Source: Corallium rubrum (lineage: Eukaryota; Cnidaria; Anthozoa; Scleralcyonacea; Coralliidae). From it: a DNA stretch of 64,000 nt. Shown piece after piece: positions 26,321 to 34,690 of this stretch. The notes beneath the pieces are model-generated. The model did not search any database and was not told where the DNA came from. It saw only the letters and a list, made by a program, of their open reading frames with translations. The position numbers were made by a program, and so were the translations under genes. The DNA lies in the NCBI GenBank assembly GCA_964035015.1, contig OZ035998.1, positions 14,032,958-14,096,957 of the forward strand, read 5' to 3'. Each line of letters begins with the position of its first letter. The first letter of the stretch is position 1.

Positions 26321-28802
26321 AGTGAAAACGCTGTTTGTGTCCGTCCTTGCTGAACAGAAACAATGTCTTCAGAGGTGTTAAATAAAAGAAAAGCGTTCGT
26401 TGAGTCCGTGAGGATGAATGGTACCAATTTTGAAAATGAGACGCTTTTCTAGTCTTTTGCGGCTGACATTACCGCCGGAAATGGGTGAGATGGCACAAAC
26501 TTGCATGTCCGAAATACAATGGTTGGCACTATTAAAATGTCGGGCAACAGGCTTGTCAACATCATTATTGTTCCTCACAGAACGAAGATGTTCGGCAAAC
26601 CTGTCAGACAAACGTCTGCCAGTTTCACCGATGTAAAGCATGCAACATTTATTGCAAGACATACAGTAAATGATGTTGGAAGAGATGCAAGTAAAATTAT
26701 GCTGAATAACAAAATTAGATTTTGGTCCCAAAATACATGTAGCGGAGTTAAGAAAGGAACACGTGTAACAACAGGTACGGGAGCAAGAAAAACTACCCGC
26801 TGGTGCCAATAGATTTTTTCTAAGCGCACTACGCACTAAACCATCGCGAATATTTTTATTACGCCGAAAAGAGATTAAAGGGTTGTCGGTGAAAATAGCT
26901 GACGTTTCAGGATCATTCTTTAGGATATGGAAATTGTGGCTAATGATATCCTTAACTTTGTAGTTGAAAGGATGAAATGTGAGAACTAATGGTATTTTAG
27001 TATCAGAAACTCTCTCTAAAGGTTGTTTTAAAGTGTCAGGACGAGGAATACTAGATGCTTTGTTAATAGCAGTGTCTAACAGGTGGGTGGAATAGCCACT
27101 GAGATCCTTTTTGTCCAGCCACCTGTTAGACACTGCTATTAACAAAGCATCTAGTATTCCTCGTCCTGACACTTTAAAACAACCTTTAGAGAGAGAGTTT
27201 CTGATACTAAAATACCATTAGTTCTCACATTTCATCCTTTCAACTACAAAGTTAAGGATATCATTAGCCACAATTTCCATATCCTAAAGAATGATCCTGA
27301 AACGTCAGCTATTTTCACCGACAACCCTTTAATCTCTTTTCAGCATAATAAAAATATTCGCGATGGTTTAGTGCGTAGTGCGCTTAGAAAAAATCTATTG
27401 GCACCAGCGGGTACTTTTTCTTGCTCCCGTACCCGTTGTTACACGTGTTCCTTTCTTAACTCCACTACATGTATTTTGGGACCTAAATCTAATTTTGTTA
27501 TTCAGCATAATTTTACTTGCATCTCTTCCAACATCATTTACTGTATTTCTTGCAATAAATGTTGCATGCTTTACATCGGTGAAACTGGCAGACGTTTGTC
27601 TGACAGGTTTGCTGAACATCTTCGTTCTGTGAGGAACAATAATGATGTTGACAAGCCTGTTGCCCGACATTTTAATAGTGCCAACCATTGTATTTGGACA
27701 TGCAAGTTTGTGCCATCTCACCCATTTCCGGCGGTAATGTCAGCCGCAAAAGACTAGAAAAGCGTCTCATTTTCAAAATTGGTACCATTCATCCTCACGG
27801 ACTCAACGAACGTTTTTCTTTTATTTAACACCTCTGAAGACATTGTTTCTGTTCAGCAAGGACGGACACAAACAGCGTTTTCACTTTATATATTTATTTA
27901 TTTATTTTTACTCTCGCTCATTCTTTTTACCCCCCCTCCTTCTTGCTCATCGACGGTATGAATAGCAAATGTCTTTCGCATCTCATTATCGATTTGTTAT
28001 TGTTATTTTGATTTGATTGGCTAATTTTTCACATCTCATTATCAGTTTGTTATTGTCATTTTAATCTGATTGGCTTATTTTCGGTCACATGATTTCGTAT
28101 ATAAGCTCGTTGTTTGTTTACACTCTTTACGTTTCTCTCTGACGAAGGGCCTTCGCTCGAAACGTTAGACTCCTACGTTCTCTGTTTCGGCAGTATATCT
28201 AACCTTACTATATTTCGATTGTTGTTTCTACACTGCCTACGCAGCACGCTACTTTTATTATTACAATTATATATATGGGCAAGTAAATAAATAAATAAAA
28301 TCAGGCTTGAACTAGCCATTGACATTGTGCTATTTTTCCATTTTTGCCAGAACAATAGCTGCCCATTGTTTCAAAACACAATAGTCAGTTGAACAACATA
28401 GAATCCATTCGATTAAATATAGTCTATTTTCTATTTTTTCTATTTTTGGACATTTTCTGCAAGAAACTTTCTGACTTCATAATATTTTCATGTAAGCAAT
28501 TGTAGTATGACCAAGGCAAGGATTATTGGGAAAAAAACACATTCTTGTCTGTATGAACGAACGAACGAACGAACGAACGAACGAACGAACGAACGAACGA
28601 ACGAACGAACGAACGAACGAACGAACGAACGAACGAACGAACGAACGAACGAACGAACGAACGAACGAACGAACGAACGAACGAACGAACGAACGAACGA
28701 ACGAACGAACGAACGAACGAACGAACGAACGAACGAACGAACGAACGAACGAACGAACGAACGAACGAACGAACGAACGAACGAACGAACGAACGAACGA
28801 AC

Positions 28803-28871
<69 letters not shown>

Positions 28872-29130
28872 TATTCTCTCCTGGCATTACCACCTTATTA
28901 TATATACAGAACTCACGATCAAGCTCTCGGCAACGGCCTCCGTGGCTCAGTGGTCAGAGCATTGCACTAGAATCGCAAGGTGGGTTCAATTCCTGCCGGA
29001 AGGCCCGTGTAGTTGCATTTTTCGCAACTGGTCCCGGTTTGGTCTCAAAATGTATATATTCTACACTCGAATTTTCCTTCACCAAAATCCTTAGAACATG
29101 CTATGTAATCGAGTGAAATGCCCAATATTA

Positions 29131-29189
<59 letters not shown>

Positions 29190-32100
29190 CGAGAAAGCAA
29201 TTTTCTAAGTGAAGTCTGCATATTTTATTTATCATTATAGAAGTTAGATGTTGAAAATTATAGATATAGTCAACCCGTCATTAAAAGTGATTGTGATAAT
29301 GCGGCAATACATTATAAACGTACCATCTCAATATTCTACACATTTTCTGTTTTGAAAGGTTTGTCAGTATGACAACGTTAAGAAGGAAGTGTTTGAGATT
29401 GGTCGCTATGGATCTGCTCAATTTGGTAGTTATGATAATGTTACCAACTCAATACAAGTACAATACATTGGTAGTCAAGACAGGTTTGTTTTAATTGTTA
29501 TAGCGGTTAATTTTCTGTTTTAGCAAGAAATTCATAATTAACGACGCATTCTGTAATGTATACGACGAATACTGTCTTTTTTTGCTACTTTGGTCGGCAG
29601 TAAATAATATACTTATAAGTAATATCACATTTTTTTGGAGGCCGGTGCCCCCCATAGACAGCGATCATTTGGGTACCACTGGATCTCTATATAACTTATA
29701 CGACTTTTCGGCCACCAGTCTATTTGACTTCAATAATCATTTTTCGCCTGTTGAAGTCTGCATTCAGAAAACGCCCTGTATTTATTTAGTATTTGTTAGC
29801 ATATGTTTTGAATATTTAACTTATCATTTTAGGTCAATAGATATAATACTAGTATGTAACGCTGAAGGAAATGTTTCAAAAGCGGACTACACAAAGTTTG
29901 GAGCTAATGTACTCTCTCCCAACAAATTTGTGAGTATTGTTGTTGTTGTTATACTCATTTAATTATTCGTGAAGAACATGAAATAGAAATAAATTTTAAT
30001 CAGGTGTTGTAAATCAGACACAAATTTGTCTCGATTTATACAAAAACTTTCCGATCTATTTTCTCAGCTTATTGCCTTATATCTTAAAGATTGTTGAATA
30101 ATCTGAGCAATTTTATTTTTCGGTTCGCCGTTGTAAATGCCCAATTATTAGAGTCGCGAATCTGGCTGCATTTATAATAATTATAAGCGATAATTTGAAA
30201 ATCTGAAAGTGCTACCACAGCCACGGGTTGTTCGTTAGTATGAATGCGCCGGCTGTGATATTCAGGCACCGATAGCCTGCGTTGGGATGGCTTTTGAACT
30301 TCTAGGGAATCCGGGAGCATAATCCCGACGGAAAATTTTGAAATCTATAGAGTCTTTAAGTGAATTTGGATGTTAAACAATAGTACCATGCATTTATACG
30401 AGAGTCGATAACGGCGCGCGCGGCTTATACGAGACGCGCCTTACAGAGTAGCCACTCGCCGTTTAAAAGATGTCAGACTATTTTACTTGTCGCATGGAAA
30501 AACTGATCCACCGACGGGAAAGGGTTACTGAAGGCGCGTCTTGCCGAATAATGACGTAGGACAAGTAACTCGGCAAGAACCTTACTCGGCGCGTGCTCAA
30601 TTCTCATTAAAAAATTCTTGCCGCAGAGTCGCAGGCTTAGCTAGGTCATGGCTCTTTACCATAGATAGTCTACTGTAAATGAGCCTACTTATATGTCGTT
30701 TCTATTTGGCTAAAATATGAAAACCCAAAGAAGGAAATTTGACTGCAGTAAAAAGGTGAACTGGGGGCTGTTAACATCCTTAGTTGCAGCCAACGGCTGA
30801 ATTGCAAAGGACGCATGTCGAGGCATATCAAAGGCGCTCCAGGCAGCCGCCATATACTGACACAATTCAGACCACGGATCATAGCTTAAGATGTTAGGTG
30901 TTGTTTAACTCTTTCTTGTCCGAATTGGTCTTTAGTATTTTATTCTGGTTAACGCCAGACGATTTTATTCACCTCTGGGGAAGCCCCCGGACAGGAATGA
31001 GTTATAAACTATCTCTTTAACTCTTTCTTGTCCGAATTGGTCTTTAGTATTTTATTCTGGCGAACGCCAGACGATTTTATTCACCTCTGGGGAAGCCCCC
31101 GGACAGGAATGAGTTAATATCGATTTACAACGACTTTTCAGTATAGTCAGCCATTTCTCTTGTTTTCCTCAGTATAGCTATTCTAAAATTTGTAATTGCG
31201 GACACACACATATGCGCACACTTTCTAATATTTATTTCATATTTGTTAGACTGGCACCGTCACAACCAAAGCAGCATGTTTGAGACCCTTTACTACGCCG
31301 GAACCCACGGGCACAGTAAGCAGCCATAACAGTGGTGGTGGATTAAGTACCGTTTATATTGTACTTATTGCAATTGCAGGGTAGGTTTAAACTTTACAAT
31401 AAATTATTACAGTTTATACTCTTTATACTGTTACGTATTATTAGGGGTTACCCCTAATAATACGGTTAGTATAAATACACAGGTGATTATAGAAAATCGC
31501 GCGTGCTGATTGGTCGAGCTACTTTGGATTAATTCCTGATATAAATTTGTCAATGCGACAGACGAGGAAATAACCGATTTTTCGGTGTTAAATTATCTGG
31601 TTTGAAAACACCAAGATACGACCGGTATGTGTTAACGGCATGGTGACTGAGTTCCTGATTGTGTTTTCTTTATGAAGTATTGATGATTTGAGCGGAAAAC
31701 TATTTATCATATACTGTATGCATATGAATCAGTTGAAAGAATGATTTATATATATATTTAAATATATATATGGATCGTTTTCACTAATGTGATCGGGGGC
31801 CTCATTGGGGTGGTGAAACAATACGAAATTTTTGAATAAGAATAGAGCTATAAATTCCCTTAGGATAAAGATGGTACACCAAGATGGACATTGTTTCTGT
31901 TTAGCAAGGACGGACACAAACAGCGTTTTCACTTCATGTATTTATTTATTTTTACTCTCGCTCATTCCTTTTACACCCCCTCCTTCTTGCTCATCTCAAA
32001 GATTTCTAAATATTCTCATCTTTGCACCAGATCAATTGGTTTTCTCTGTATCTGTTGCTTTGTTGTTTACGGATTTATTATCAAGAAAAAGAGAAGTATT

Positions 32101-34029
32101 CTTGAGGAAAAACACAATGAAGACTATGGAACTTATTCAACGCCATCAGGGCATGTTCAGGTTAGCGAAATGTTTTCAATAATCTTCACTCCCATTTACA
32201 CAGTTATTTTAGATGATTAGTCTGCATGTAAAATGGAACACGATACGTTTGAGGCTCGAGCGGTTGAATCTGTCAGACTGGATCCGGAAAATTTATGGCC
32301 TAATTATAAAAAGCAACTGAGTCAATTTTGGTCAGACTGACGGGTCTGACGCTCTCTAAATTTCAGAGATTGGAGGTTTCGGGGGTCGTCGGAGATATGC
32401 TCGGAGGGGTCAGTTGGACATAAGTAGTGCGGGCGAAACTAGTCCCGCACGCTTCTTATGTCTAGCTGACGATTTCGACGCATCACCGACGATCCCCGAA
32501 ATATCCGATCTCCGAAAGAACCTCTGCGGAGGAAAGGGTCTGACCTTGTAAATTGGAAAACGCCTATAGATTGCCTGCAGGAGGTGTCATAAATATTAGA
32601 CTATTAAAATGGTAGGATTATATAAATTTAAGCTTACTTTTTGATTCATTAATAATTCATAAGTAAATTAACCAATACAAAAGACAATATGAGAATAAGA
32701 TGCATTTAGATGTGTGGAACAAGCCACAAAACTACACTGAAGTACAATACCAGTTTAAAAATATAGAATGGTTGCCGCGCAGGCAATATTTAGGATATAG
32801 TAGCATATGATTTACTCCGCTCAAAACCGTAAGTATTTCGTTGCTAAAATCTCAGCAGTTTTCACTTTACAATTAATTCTATCTGCATATGTAATTAAGA
32901 TATTTGCCGAGTAATAGTATTGCGCTGTAAACGAACCTAAGAAAAGTAAAACTTACAAGTCTCTTACAAAGAGTAGATAAGATAAATTCAAGTAAGCAAG
33001 AACTTCATTCCTACCAAAGTTGATGGTTTTAAAACCATACTTTCCAATAATTCTGCAAGAAACAATATTTACTGCACGCAAAGGATTGTGGTTAAATGTA
33101 CAAGTCGGCAGTCGCCATCTTTTTCGGTACGGCCAATTTGCATGACCTATTACGTCACAAGTGTGTAGTGTACATTACCTGAATCGTCTTTAAACATGAA
33201 ATTTGGGATTTTGTTATTCCAAATTTTAACCGTTTGGAATAACATTTTGGTGCTTTAATTTGTTGAATCACAATGCTCCGTTTTAAATTTTTAGTAATTA
33301 TATGTGATCTAAAAAATGATAGCATACAAGGTTACACTAAAAGTAAAATTTTAAATTATAGTGCAAAAAATACATTAAATTTTGTACGTTGTTAGAGTTT
33401 TCAGCTTGAGTTGGTAAAGGTTTTTCGTATGTTTTTTGCTATATAAGCTGTCTTAAGTTAAACTCAGAGAAAAACTCTGAGCTCCAGATAAATATCGAAA
33501 ACAACCTCAGCCTACCATCTGAGTTCCAGTGGCTCAATGGTGAGAGCGTCCGGCTGGCATTCGGAAGGTTGTGGGTTCGAGTCCCGTCTGGGGCTCAGAG
33601 TTTTTCTCTGAGTTTAACTTTAATCTCGTTCCCAGAGCCCACGTTCCCCACCCGGGAAACGAGAGACTCTGGGATAATCCGTTTCACATCGATATTTCAT
33701 TGGCTGATGAACATGATTACTCTTCTTCCGGATAACAAGAATCCTGTGATGGCGTGAACGGATTGTCCCAGAGCCTCTCGCTTCCCGCCCGTTGGGTAAG
33801 GGGAACGTGCAGGCTCTGGGAACGAGATTGAGTTTAACTTACGACAGCTTGTACAGCAAAAACATACGAAAAAAATAAATTTTATATTCCAAAGAAATTT
33901 CAGGTGGATTCATACTTTAACTCATTATAATGCGAGCCCTAGTTCACAGTTTCAAATTGTTTGTGCTTAGGTTTATGAGTGTTTTATTTTTTCTCTTTGC
34001 AGGATGCTTCTTTGCCGACGAAAATATGA
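14459..34029 (+). CDS. Gene B: MRH-domain type I membrane protein, 7 exons, about 267 aa
   Basis: Joined exons: 14459-14643, 24779-24887, 29359-29483, 29833-29929, 31250-31380, 32031-32160, 34003-34029. All six introns are GT-AG, with phases 2,0,2,0,2,0, and every junction keeps the frame. The protein has a signal peptide (about 1-30) and a lumenal domain with Cys 36, 42, 44, 80, 94, 100, 148 and 182. It carries the VCQ motif (99-101) and FEIGRYGSAQF, IQVQYIG, RSIDIILVC and TKAAC blocks in the order of mannose-6-phosphate-receptor homology domains. A short linker leads to a transmembrane helix (about 205-233) and a 34-residue tail (KKKRSILEEKHNEDYGTY...). It likely acts in Golgi or endolysosomal membranes. 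The Tyr expected before the last block is Phe172, so sugar binding is uncertain. ATG27-like proteins are the alternative family. Confidence 0.72.
14644..17151. other. Gene B intron 1, proximal part
   Basis: No exon recognised. A 40-bp tandem TTGCA pentamer run lies at 16527-16566. The rest is AT-rich without a clear element. Confidence 0.45.
16527..16566. repeat. (TTGCA)n microsatellite
   Basis: About eight tandem TTGCA pentamers, producing a spurious MQCNAMQCNAM reading on the - strand. Confidence 0.95.
17160..17681. mobile_element. hAT MITE, 522 bp, 8-bp TSD
   Basis: Perfect 11-bp inverted ends TAGGGATGTGC, flanked by perfect 8-bp repeats tggcacac (17152-17159 and 17682-17689). The interior is built of actggata/ccagata-type sub-repeats and is non-coding. 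Confidence 0.88.
17890..18486. mobile_element. MITE, 597 bp, 10-bp TSD (Mutator-like)
   Basis: Perfect 16-bp ends CAGATTGTAAAGTTTG, flanked by perfect 10-bp repeats ggtcaccctc (17880-17889, 18487-18496). Internal inverted pair: agtcaatcgagatatggtct near 18151 and its complement near 18430. Several tandem ccgcgcagtttttac units sit near 18055-18130. Relatives of the interior occur near 39500-39740 and 56880-57120. Confidence 0.82.
18497..19097. other. Gene B intron 1, no feature recognised
   Basis: Mixed sequence with short frames but no codon pattern or motif I recognise. Confidence 0.4.
19108..19142. mobile_element. 35-bp palindromic mini-insertion with 9-bp TSD
   Basis: TAGCCTGCGTAGCAA, a 5-base centre, and its complement form almost the whole element. 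It is flanked by gagggattg on both sides (19099-19107 and 19143-19151), one base more if the element is counted one base shorter. The end sequence is the same as that of the 25209-25880 element. Confidence 0.75.
19735..19925 (+). pseudogene. Decayed LINE reverse-transcriptase C-terminal remnant
   Basis: Broken frames read LYLAHTCEVWAPQTI, then (after stops) an MQGN-like piece and FLNWPDDLSYNLSYDHLKTVN. This fits the EYAxxVWxPxT ... LxxLNWxxLxxRR region of Jockey/CR1-like elements. Highly degraded. Confidence 0.4.
20129..20576. mobile_element. hAT-like MITE, 448 bp, 8-bp TSD
   Basis: Ends CAAGGGCGTAGGAA and (right, reverse complement) CAGGGGCGTAGGAA. Perfect 8-bp flanks tatcaaac at 20121-20128 and 20577-20584. 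The sister unit at about 21227 has a single tatcaaac and no insertion, so it serves as a natural empty site. Confidence 0.9.
20735..20944. repeat. Inverted repeat inside tandem unit 1
   Basis: Arms of about 70 bp (ttaagcatgcgacgtt ... gcgtataaaattgagccatt and complements) surround about 90 bases. Repeated at 21383-21595 in unit 2. Confidence 0.75.
21046..21695. repeat. Tandem duplication, unit 2
   Basis: 650-bp copy of unit 1 without the MITE. Contains the same inverted repeat at 21383-21595. No coding function is apparent. Confidence 0.85.
21696..22585. other. Gene B intron 1, spacer with C-rich tract
   Basis: Around 22080-22150 are irregular accctgaccc/ctaaacctaac runs, not a regular telomere repeat. 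aattccagataatcctgaat-type blocks recur at about 22032-22056 and 22262-22290, suggesting a small decayed element. Confidence 0.4.
22586..23846 (+). mobile_element. Penelope-like element, 5'-truncated copy 1
   Basis: Coding remains at 22590-23400, then about 440 bases of 3' terminal sequence ending gcagcacgctacttttatta. The terminal part contains ctctgacgaagggccttcgc and gaaacgttagactcctacg, shared with all other copies here. It lies in intron 1 of gene B, same strand. Confidence 0.85.
22590..23400 (+). pseudogene. PLE RT C-terminus and GIY-YIG endonuclease, broken
   Basis: Readable pieces: YSQFLRLHRLCSDDKDFE and RSFFIQRGYPTHLLDTAIN (the linker after the RT), then in other frames RRNKNIRDGLVRSALRKN, and finally CMLYIGETGRRLSGRFAEHL of the GIY-YIG nuclease. 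Deletions and frameshifts break it at least three times. In intact PLEs this nuclease nicks target DNA to prime reverse transcription. Confidence 0.8.
23892..23972. repeat. Short imperfect inverted repeat
   Basis: cccagggtcttatctccgct is mirrored by agcggagacaagacccttgg-like sequence on the right (ggaacggagacaagaccctt). Probably a small MITE right after PLE copy 1. Confidence 0.45.
24033..24240. mobile_element. Inverted-repeat element, 208 bp
   Basis: Ends cagtgagctctatatataac and (right) its near-complement gttatatatagagctcactg. The pairing extends through tggagtgat / atcactccg. No TSD identified. Confidence 0.7.
24779..24887 (+). CDS. Gene B exon 2
   Basis: Acceptor aatttcag ends at 24778, donor gtacat at 24888. 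Completes a Ser codon, then encodes KSDIMGETDDWMYSVNLCHG and on to PGCQNST. The W-Y-S-x-N-x-C block aligns with YMWSPC in gene C exon 2 and YDWNPC in gene D exon 2. Ends in phase 0. Confidence 0.75.
24967..25096 (-). mobile_element. Solo PLE terminal fragment
   Basis: Reverse-oriented copy of the PLE end: agtagcgtgctgcgtaggca to gtcagagagaagcg, with an extra gc inside the cgaag...cttcg motif. No coding part. Confidence 0.75.
25209..25880. mobile_element. Inverted-repeat DNA element, about 670 bp
   Basis: Ends agcctgcgtagcaggcgctg and (right, reverse complement) agcctgcgtagccggcgctg. Pairing continues as gggatgattgggaagggagcgcctg against the right side. No TSD or gene. Same terminus as the 35-bp palindrome at 19108. 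Confidence 0.7.
25973..27099 (-). mobile_element. Penelope-like element copy 2 (left arm of palindrome)
   Basis: Terminal region 25973 to about 26390, then the GIY-YIG coding part to about 27099, all reversed. It mirrors copy 3 on the other side of about 27100. The (AAAT)n run at 26287-26320 is part of its 3' UTR. Confidence 0.88.
26378..27100 (-). CDS. PLE GIY-YIG endonuclease fragment, open frame
   Basis: Best preserved copy. Reading right to left: GYSTHLLDTAINKASSIPRP, PLVLTFHPFNYKVKDI, NPLISFRRNKNIRDGLVRSA, a Cys-rich CSRTCCYTCSFLNSATC, then the nuclease: IIYCMSC...CMLYIGETGRRLSDRFAEHL with the Arg and Glu/His positions expected for GIY-YIG. Lacks the reverse transcriptase, so cannot move alone. 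The frame runs on past the palindrome centre to 27172, but the residues beyond about 27100 are complement of the other arm and not real PLE protein. Confidence 0.8.
   Translation of the reverse strand, partial: SGYSTHLLDTAINKASSIPRPDTLKQPLERVSDTKIPLVLTFHPFNYKVKDIISHNFHILKNDPETSAIFTDNPLISFRRNKNIRDGLVRSALRKNLLAPAGSFSCSRTCCYTCSFLNSATCILGPKSNFVIQHNFTCISSNIIYCMSCNKCCMLYIGETGRRLSDRFAEHLRSVRNNNDVDKPVARHFNSANHCISDMQVCAISPISGGNVSRKRLEKRLIFKIGTIHPHGLNERFSFI
27100..28260 (+). mobile_element. Penelope-like element copy 3 (right arm of palindrome)
   Basis: Same content as copy 2 in the opposite orientation, ending gcagcacgctacttttatta. Both arms are 5'-truncated at almost the same point of the element, separated by only a few tens of bases. 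Confidence 0.88.
27120..27830 (+). pseudogene. PLE GIY-YIG endonuclease fragment with frameshifts
   Basis: The nuclease core is in one frame from 27371 to 27757 (RSALRKNLLAPAG to the LYIGETGRRLSDRFAEHL block). An extra ga in the gagagag run near 27190 and a deletion at gtatttggacatgc near 27692 (two bases, cg, missing against copy 2) break the frame. Otherwise very close to copy 2. Confidence 0.8.
28261..28554. other. Gene B intron 2 spacer
   Basis: AT-rich, with a short (AAAT)n run near 28283-28300. No gene. Confidence 0.4.
28555..28868. repeat. (GAAC)n followed by (AT)n
   Basis: About 248 bp of pure GAAC tetramers, then about 66 bp of AT. The ERTN and FVRS frames are artefacts. Confidence 0.97.
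28872..29132 (+). mobile_element. tRNA-derived SINE-like element
   Basis: Unit from ctctcctggcattaccacct to gagtgaaatgcccaatatta. It contains Pol III A-box-like gtggctcagtggtcagagc (from 28942) and B-box-like gggttcaattcc (from 28982), within a cloverleaf-like stretch gcctccgtgg...ccggaaggc whose anticodon loop reads CTAGAAT. Related copies at 53404-53637 (-) and 53674-53915 (+). An AT run follows it to 29186. Confidence 0.7.
29133..29186. repeat. (AT)n microsatellite
   Basis: Pure AT dinucleotides at the 3' end of the SINE-like unit, perhaps its expanded tail. Confidence 0.95.
29359..29483 (+). CDS. Gene B exon 3 (VCQ exon)
   Basis: Acceptor tttgaaag, donor gtttgt. Encodes VCQYDNVKKEVFEIGRYG through IQVQYIGSQD, ending in phase 2. 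VCQ, with the Gln that contacts mannose in MRH domains, starts this exon exactly as VCQ starts gene C exon 3. Confidence 0.78.
29833..29929 (+). CDS. Gene B exon 4
   Basis: Acceptor cattttag, donor gtgagt. Completes Arg140, then SIDIILVCNAEGNVSKADYT. This is the R-x-x-x-I-x-L-x-C strand of MRH domains, with Cys148. Ends in phase 0. Confidence 0.78.
29930..30904. other. Gene B intron 4
   Basis: No exon seen. A CG-rich patch at about 30400-30600 (gcgcgcgcggct, ggcgcgtc, cggcgcgtgc) stands out from the AT-rich surroundings and may be a decayed element. Confidence 0.4.
30905..31117. mobile_element. Two tandem 100-bp mini-MITEs
   Basis: Copies 30905-31004 and 31017-31117 differ at only a few bases. 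Each runs TTAACTCTTTCTTGTCCG to CGGACAGGAATGAGTTA(A), i.e. about 18-bp near-matching inverted ends. A 12-base spacer separates them. Confidence 0.75.
31250..31380 (+). CDS. Gene B exon 5 (last Cys, linker, TM start)
   Basis: Acceptor tttgttag, donor gtaggt. Encodes TGTVTTKAACLRP, a short linker, and STVYIVLIAIA. Aligns with gene A exon 3195-3436 but lacks the Ser/Thr stalk. Ends in phase 2. Confidence 0.8.
31435..31640. repeat. Dispersed repeat with hairpin, related to 57420-57620
   Basis: Begins with the perfect hairpin gtattattagggg / cccctaataatac (31435-31463), then gattatagaaaatcgcgcg, gctgattggtc and gaggaaat blocks. The same blocks occur on the opposite strand at about 57420-57620. 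Confidence 0.6.
31887..31995 (+). mobile_element. Short PLE 3' UTR fragment
   Basis: gacattgtttctgtttagca to tccttcttgctcatc matches the post-endonuclease part of PLE copies 1-3. It lies 36 bases before gene B exon 6. Confidence 0.75.
32031..32160 (+). CDS. Gene B exon 6 (TM end and tail)
   Basis: Acceptor tttgcaccag, donor gttagc. Completes Gly216, then SIGFLCICCFVVYGFII, a stop-transfer KKKR, and SILEEKHNEDYGTYSTPSG. Without the splice the frame would read on for 20 residues to a stop at 32218-32220, an alternative end. Confidence 0.78.
32340..32555. repeat. Long GC-rich imperfect stem-loop
   Basis: gggtctgacgctctctaaat ... tgcggaggaaagggtctgac fold towards a centre gtgcgggcgaaactagtcccgcac near 32425-32450. 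Arms pair discontinuously (gtcggagat/atccgatctccga, acataag/cttatgt). In intron 6 of gene B. Confidence 0.55.
33000..33150. repeat. Repeat shared with 35995-36190
   Basis: aagaaacaatatttactgca and caaaggattgtggttaaatg recur upstream of gene C. Could be a dispersed element or part of the gene-duplication unit. Confidence 0.5.
33421..33873. mobile_element. Composite MITE with nested MITE and tRNA-like core
   Basis: Outer ends tttttcgtatgttttttgct and complement (catacgaaaaa) with agttaaactca pairing. Inside, actcagagaaaaactctgag and ctcagagtttttctctgagt surround a tRNA-like core. A second MITE, tctcgttcccagagccc to its complement (about 33622-33829), sits between two copies of gagtttaactt. Confidence 0.7.
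33521..33595 (+). tRNA. tRNA-Ala-like sequence (probably SINE or MITE cargo, not a functional gene)
   Basis: Folds as a cloverleaf: acceptor gagttcc/ggggctc with two G-T pairs, D arm ggctcaatggtgagagc, anticodon stem tccgg/tcgga with loop CTGGCAT (anticodon GGC), T arm gtggg-ttcgagt-cccgt. GGC is unusual for a eukaryotic alanine tRNA, and the core lies within inverted repeats, so it is probably tRNA-derived. Confidence 0.5.
34003..34029 (+). CDS. Gene B exon 7 (terminal)
   Basis: Acceptor ctctttgcag; encodes DASLPTKI and TGA. Very short, but frame, acceptor and seven-exon parity with gene C support it. Lower certainty than the other exons. Confidence 0.5.
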   Translation, partial: DASLPTKI

Positions 34030-34406
34030 TTTTAAGTAATATAGTTTTCTAACTTTGGCTTTGAGAGTATTAAGTGTCAGATCGGGCAAACATTTTTAGT
34101 AAAATAATAAGTTAATAATTACAAAAGTTTGAGAGTTGTGAAACCTATAGCGTTGATAGTGTAAAGGACATAAAACAAAAGTTTATTCTTATAATTAGTA
34201 TTAGATTTGTTTCTAAATTTTATTAGAGTTATCATGTAAACTGCGGCTTACACAATACTTACTCAGGTCAAGTACAAATTCTTCCATGTTATTTCTATAG
34301 TTTATTTTGAATGGAAAAGACTAAACCTTTTTGTTTTAATAACAATTGTCAGTTGTTTGCTGTACAAGCTGTGTTAGTTAGTAATACTCAGAAAAACTCT
34401 GAGATC

Positions 34407-34482
34407 TATAGCGGAACTCGAACCCACATGCAACCTTCTGAATGCTAGCTGGACGCTCTAACCATTGAGCCACTCAGATAGC
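34407..34482 (-). tRNA. tRNA-Ala-like repeat copy (decayed)
   Basis: On the - strand: gtggctcaatggttagagcg (A box) and gtgggttcgagttcc (B box), anticodon loop CTAGCAT giving AGC (Ala). The anticodon stem is mismatched. A gaaaaactctgag block beside it shows that it belongs to the same family as 33521-33595. Confidence 0.5.
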
Positions 34483-34639
34483 GGAGCAAGGTTAATTAAG
34501 GTACTTATACCTTAGACTGTGCCCAGACTCGTTCCTGGAGGAATTATTTAATGTAAATAGTAGACAATCAGGACCCGCAGTAATCGGCCTCAGCTGTTGC
34601 GGTGTTCCTATCCTTGTGTTTATTTAGTCAAGGTAAAGT

Positions 34640-34688
34640 TAAATAAAATAAAATAAAATAAAATAAAATAAAATAAAATAAAATAAAG
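34640..34688. repeat. (AAAAT)n tail
   Basis: Tandem AAAAT/ATAAA pentamers following gtgtttatttagtcaaggta, which looks like the 3' end of a retroposon. Confidence 0.9.
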
Positions 34689-34690
34689 AA

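Noticed and set aside
27100-27172. N-terminal MSGRGILDALLIAV of the - strand GIY-YIG frame
   Set aside because: It lies beyond the palindrome centre and is the complement of the other arm, so it is not part of the PLE protein.
28507-29116. Long ERTN, FVRS and NERT repeat proteins
   Set aside because: Produced by the GAAC microsatellite on both strands, then running through an AT run into a SINE.
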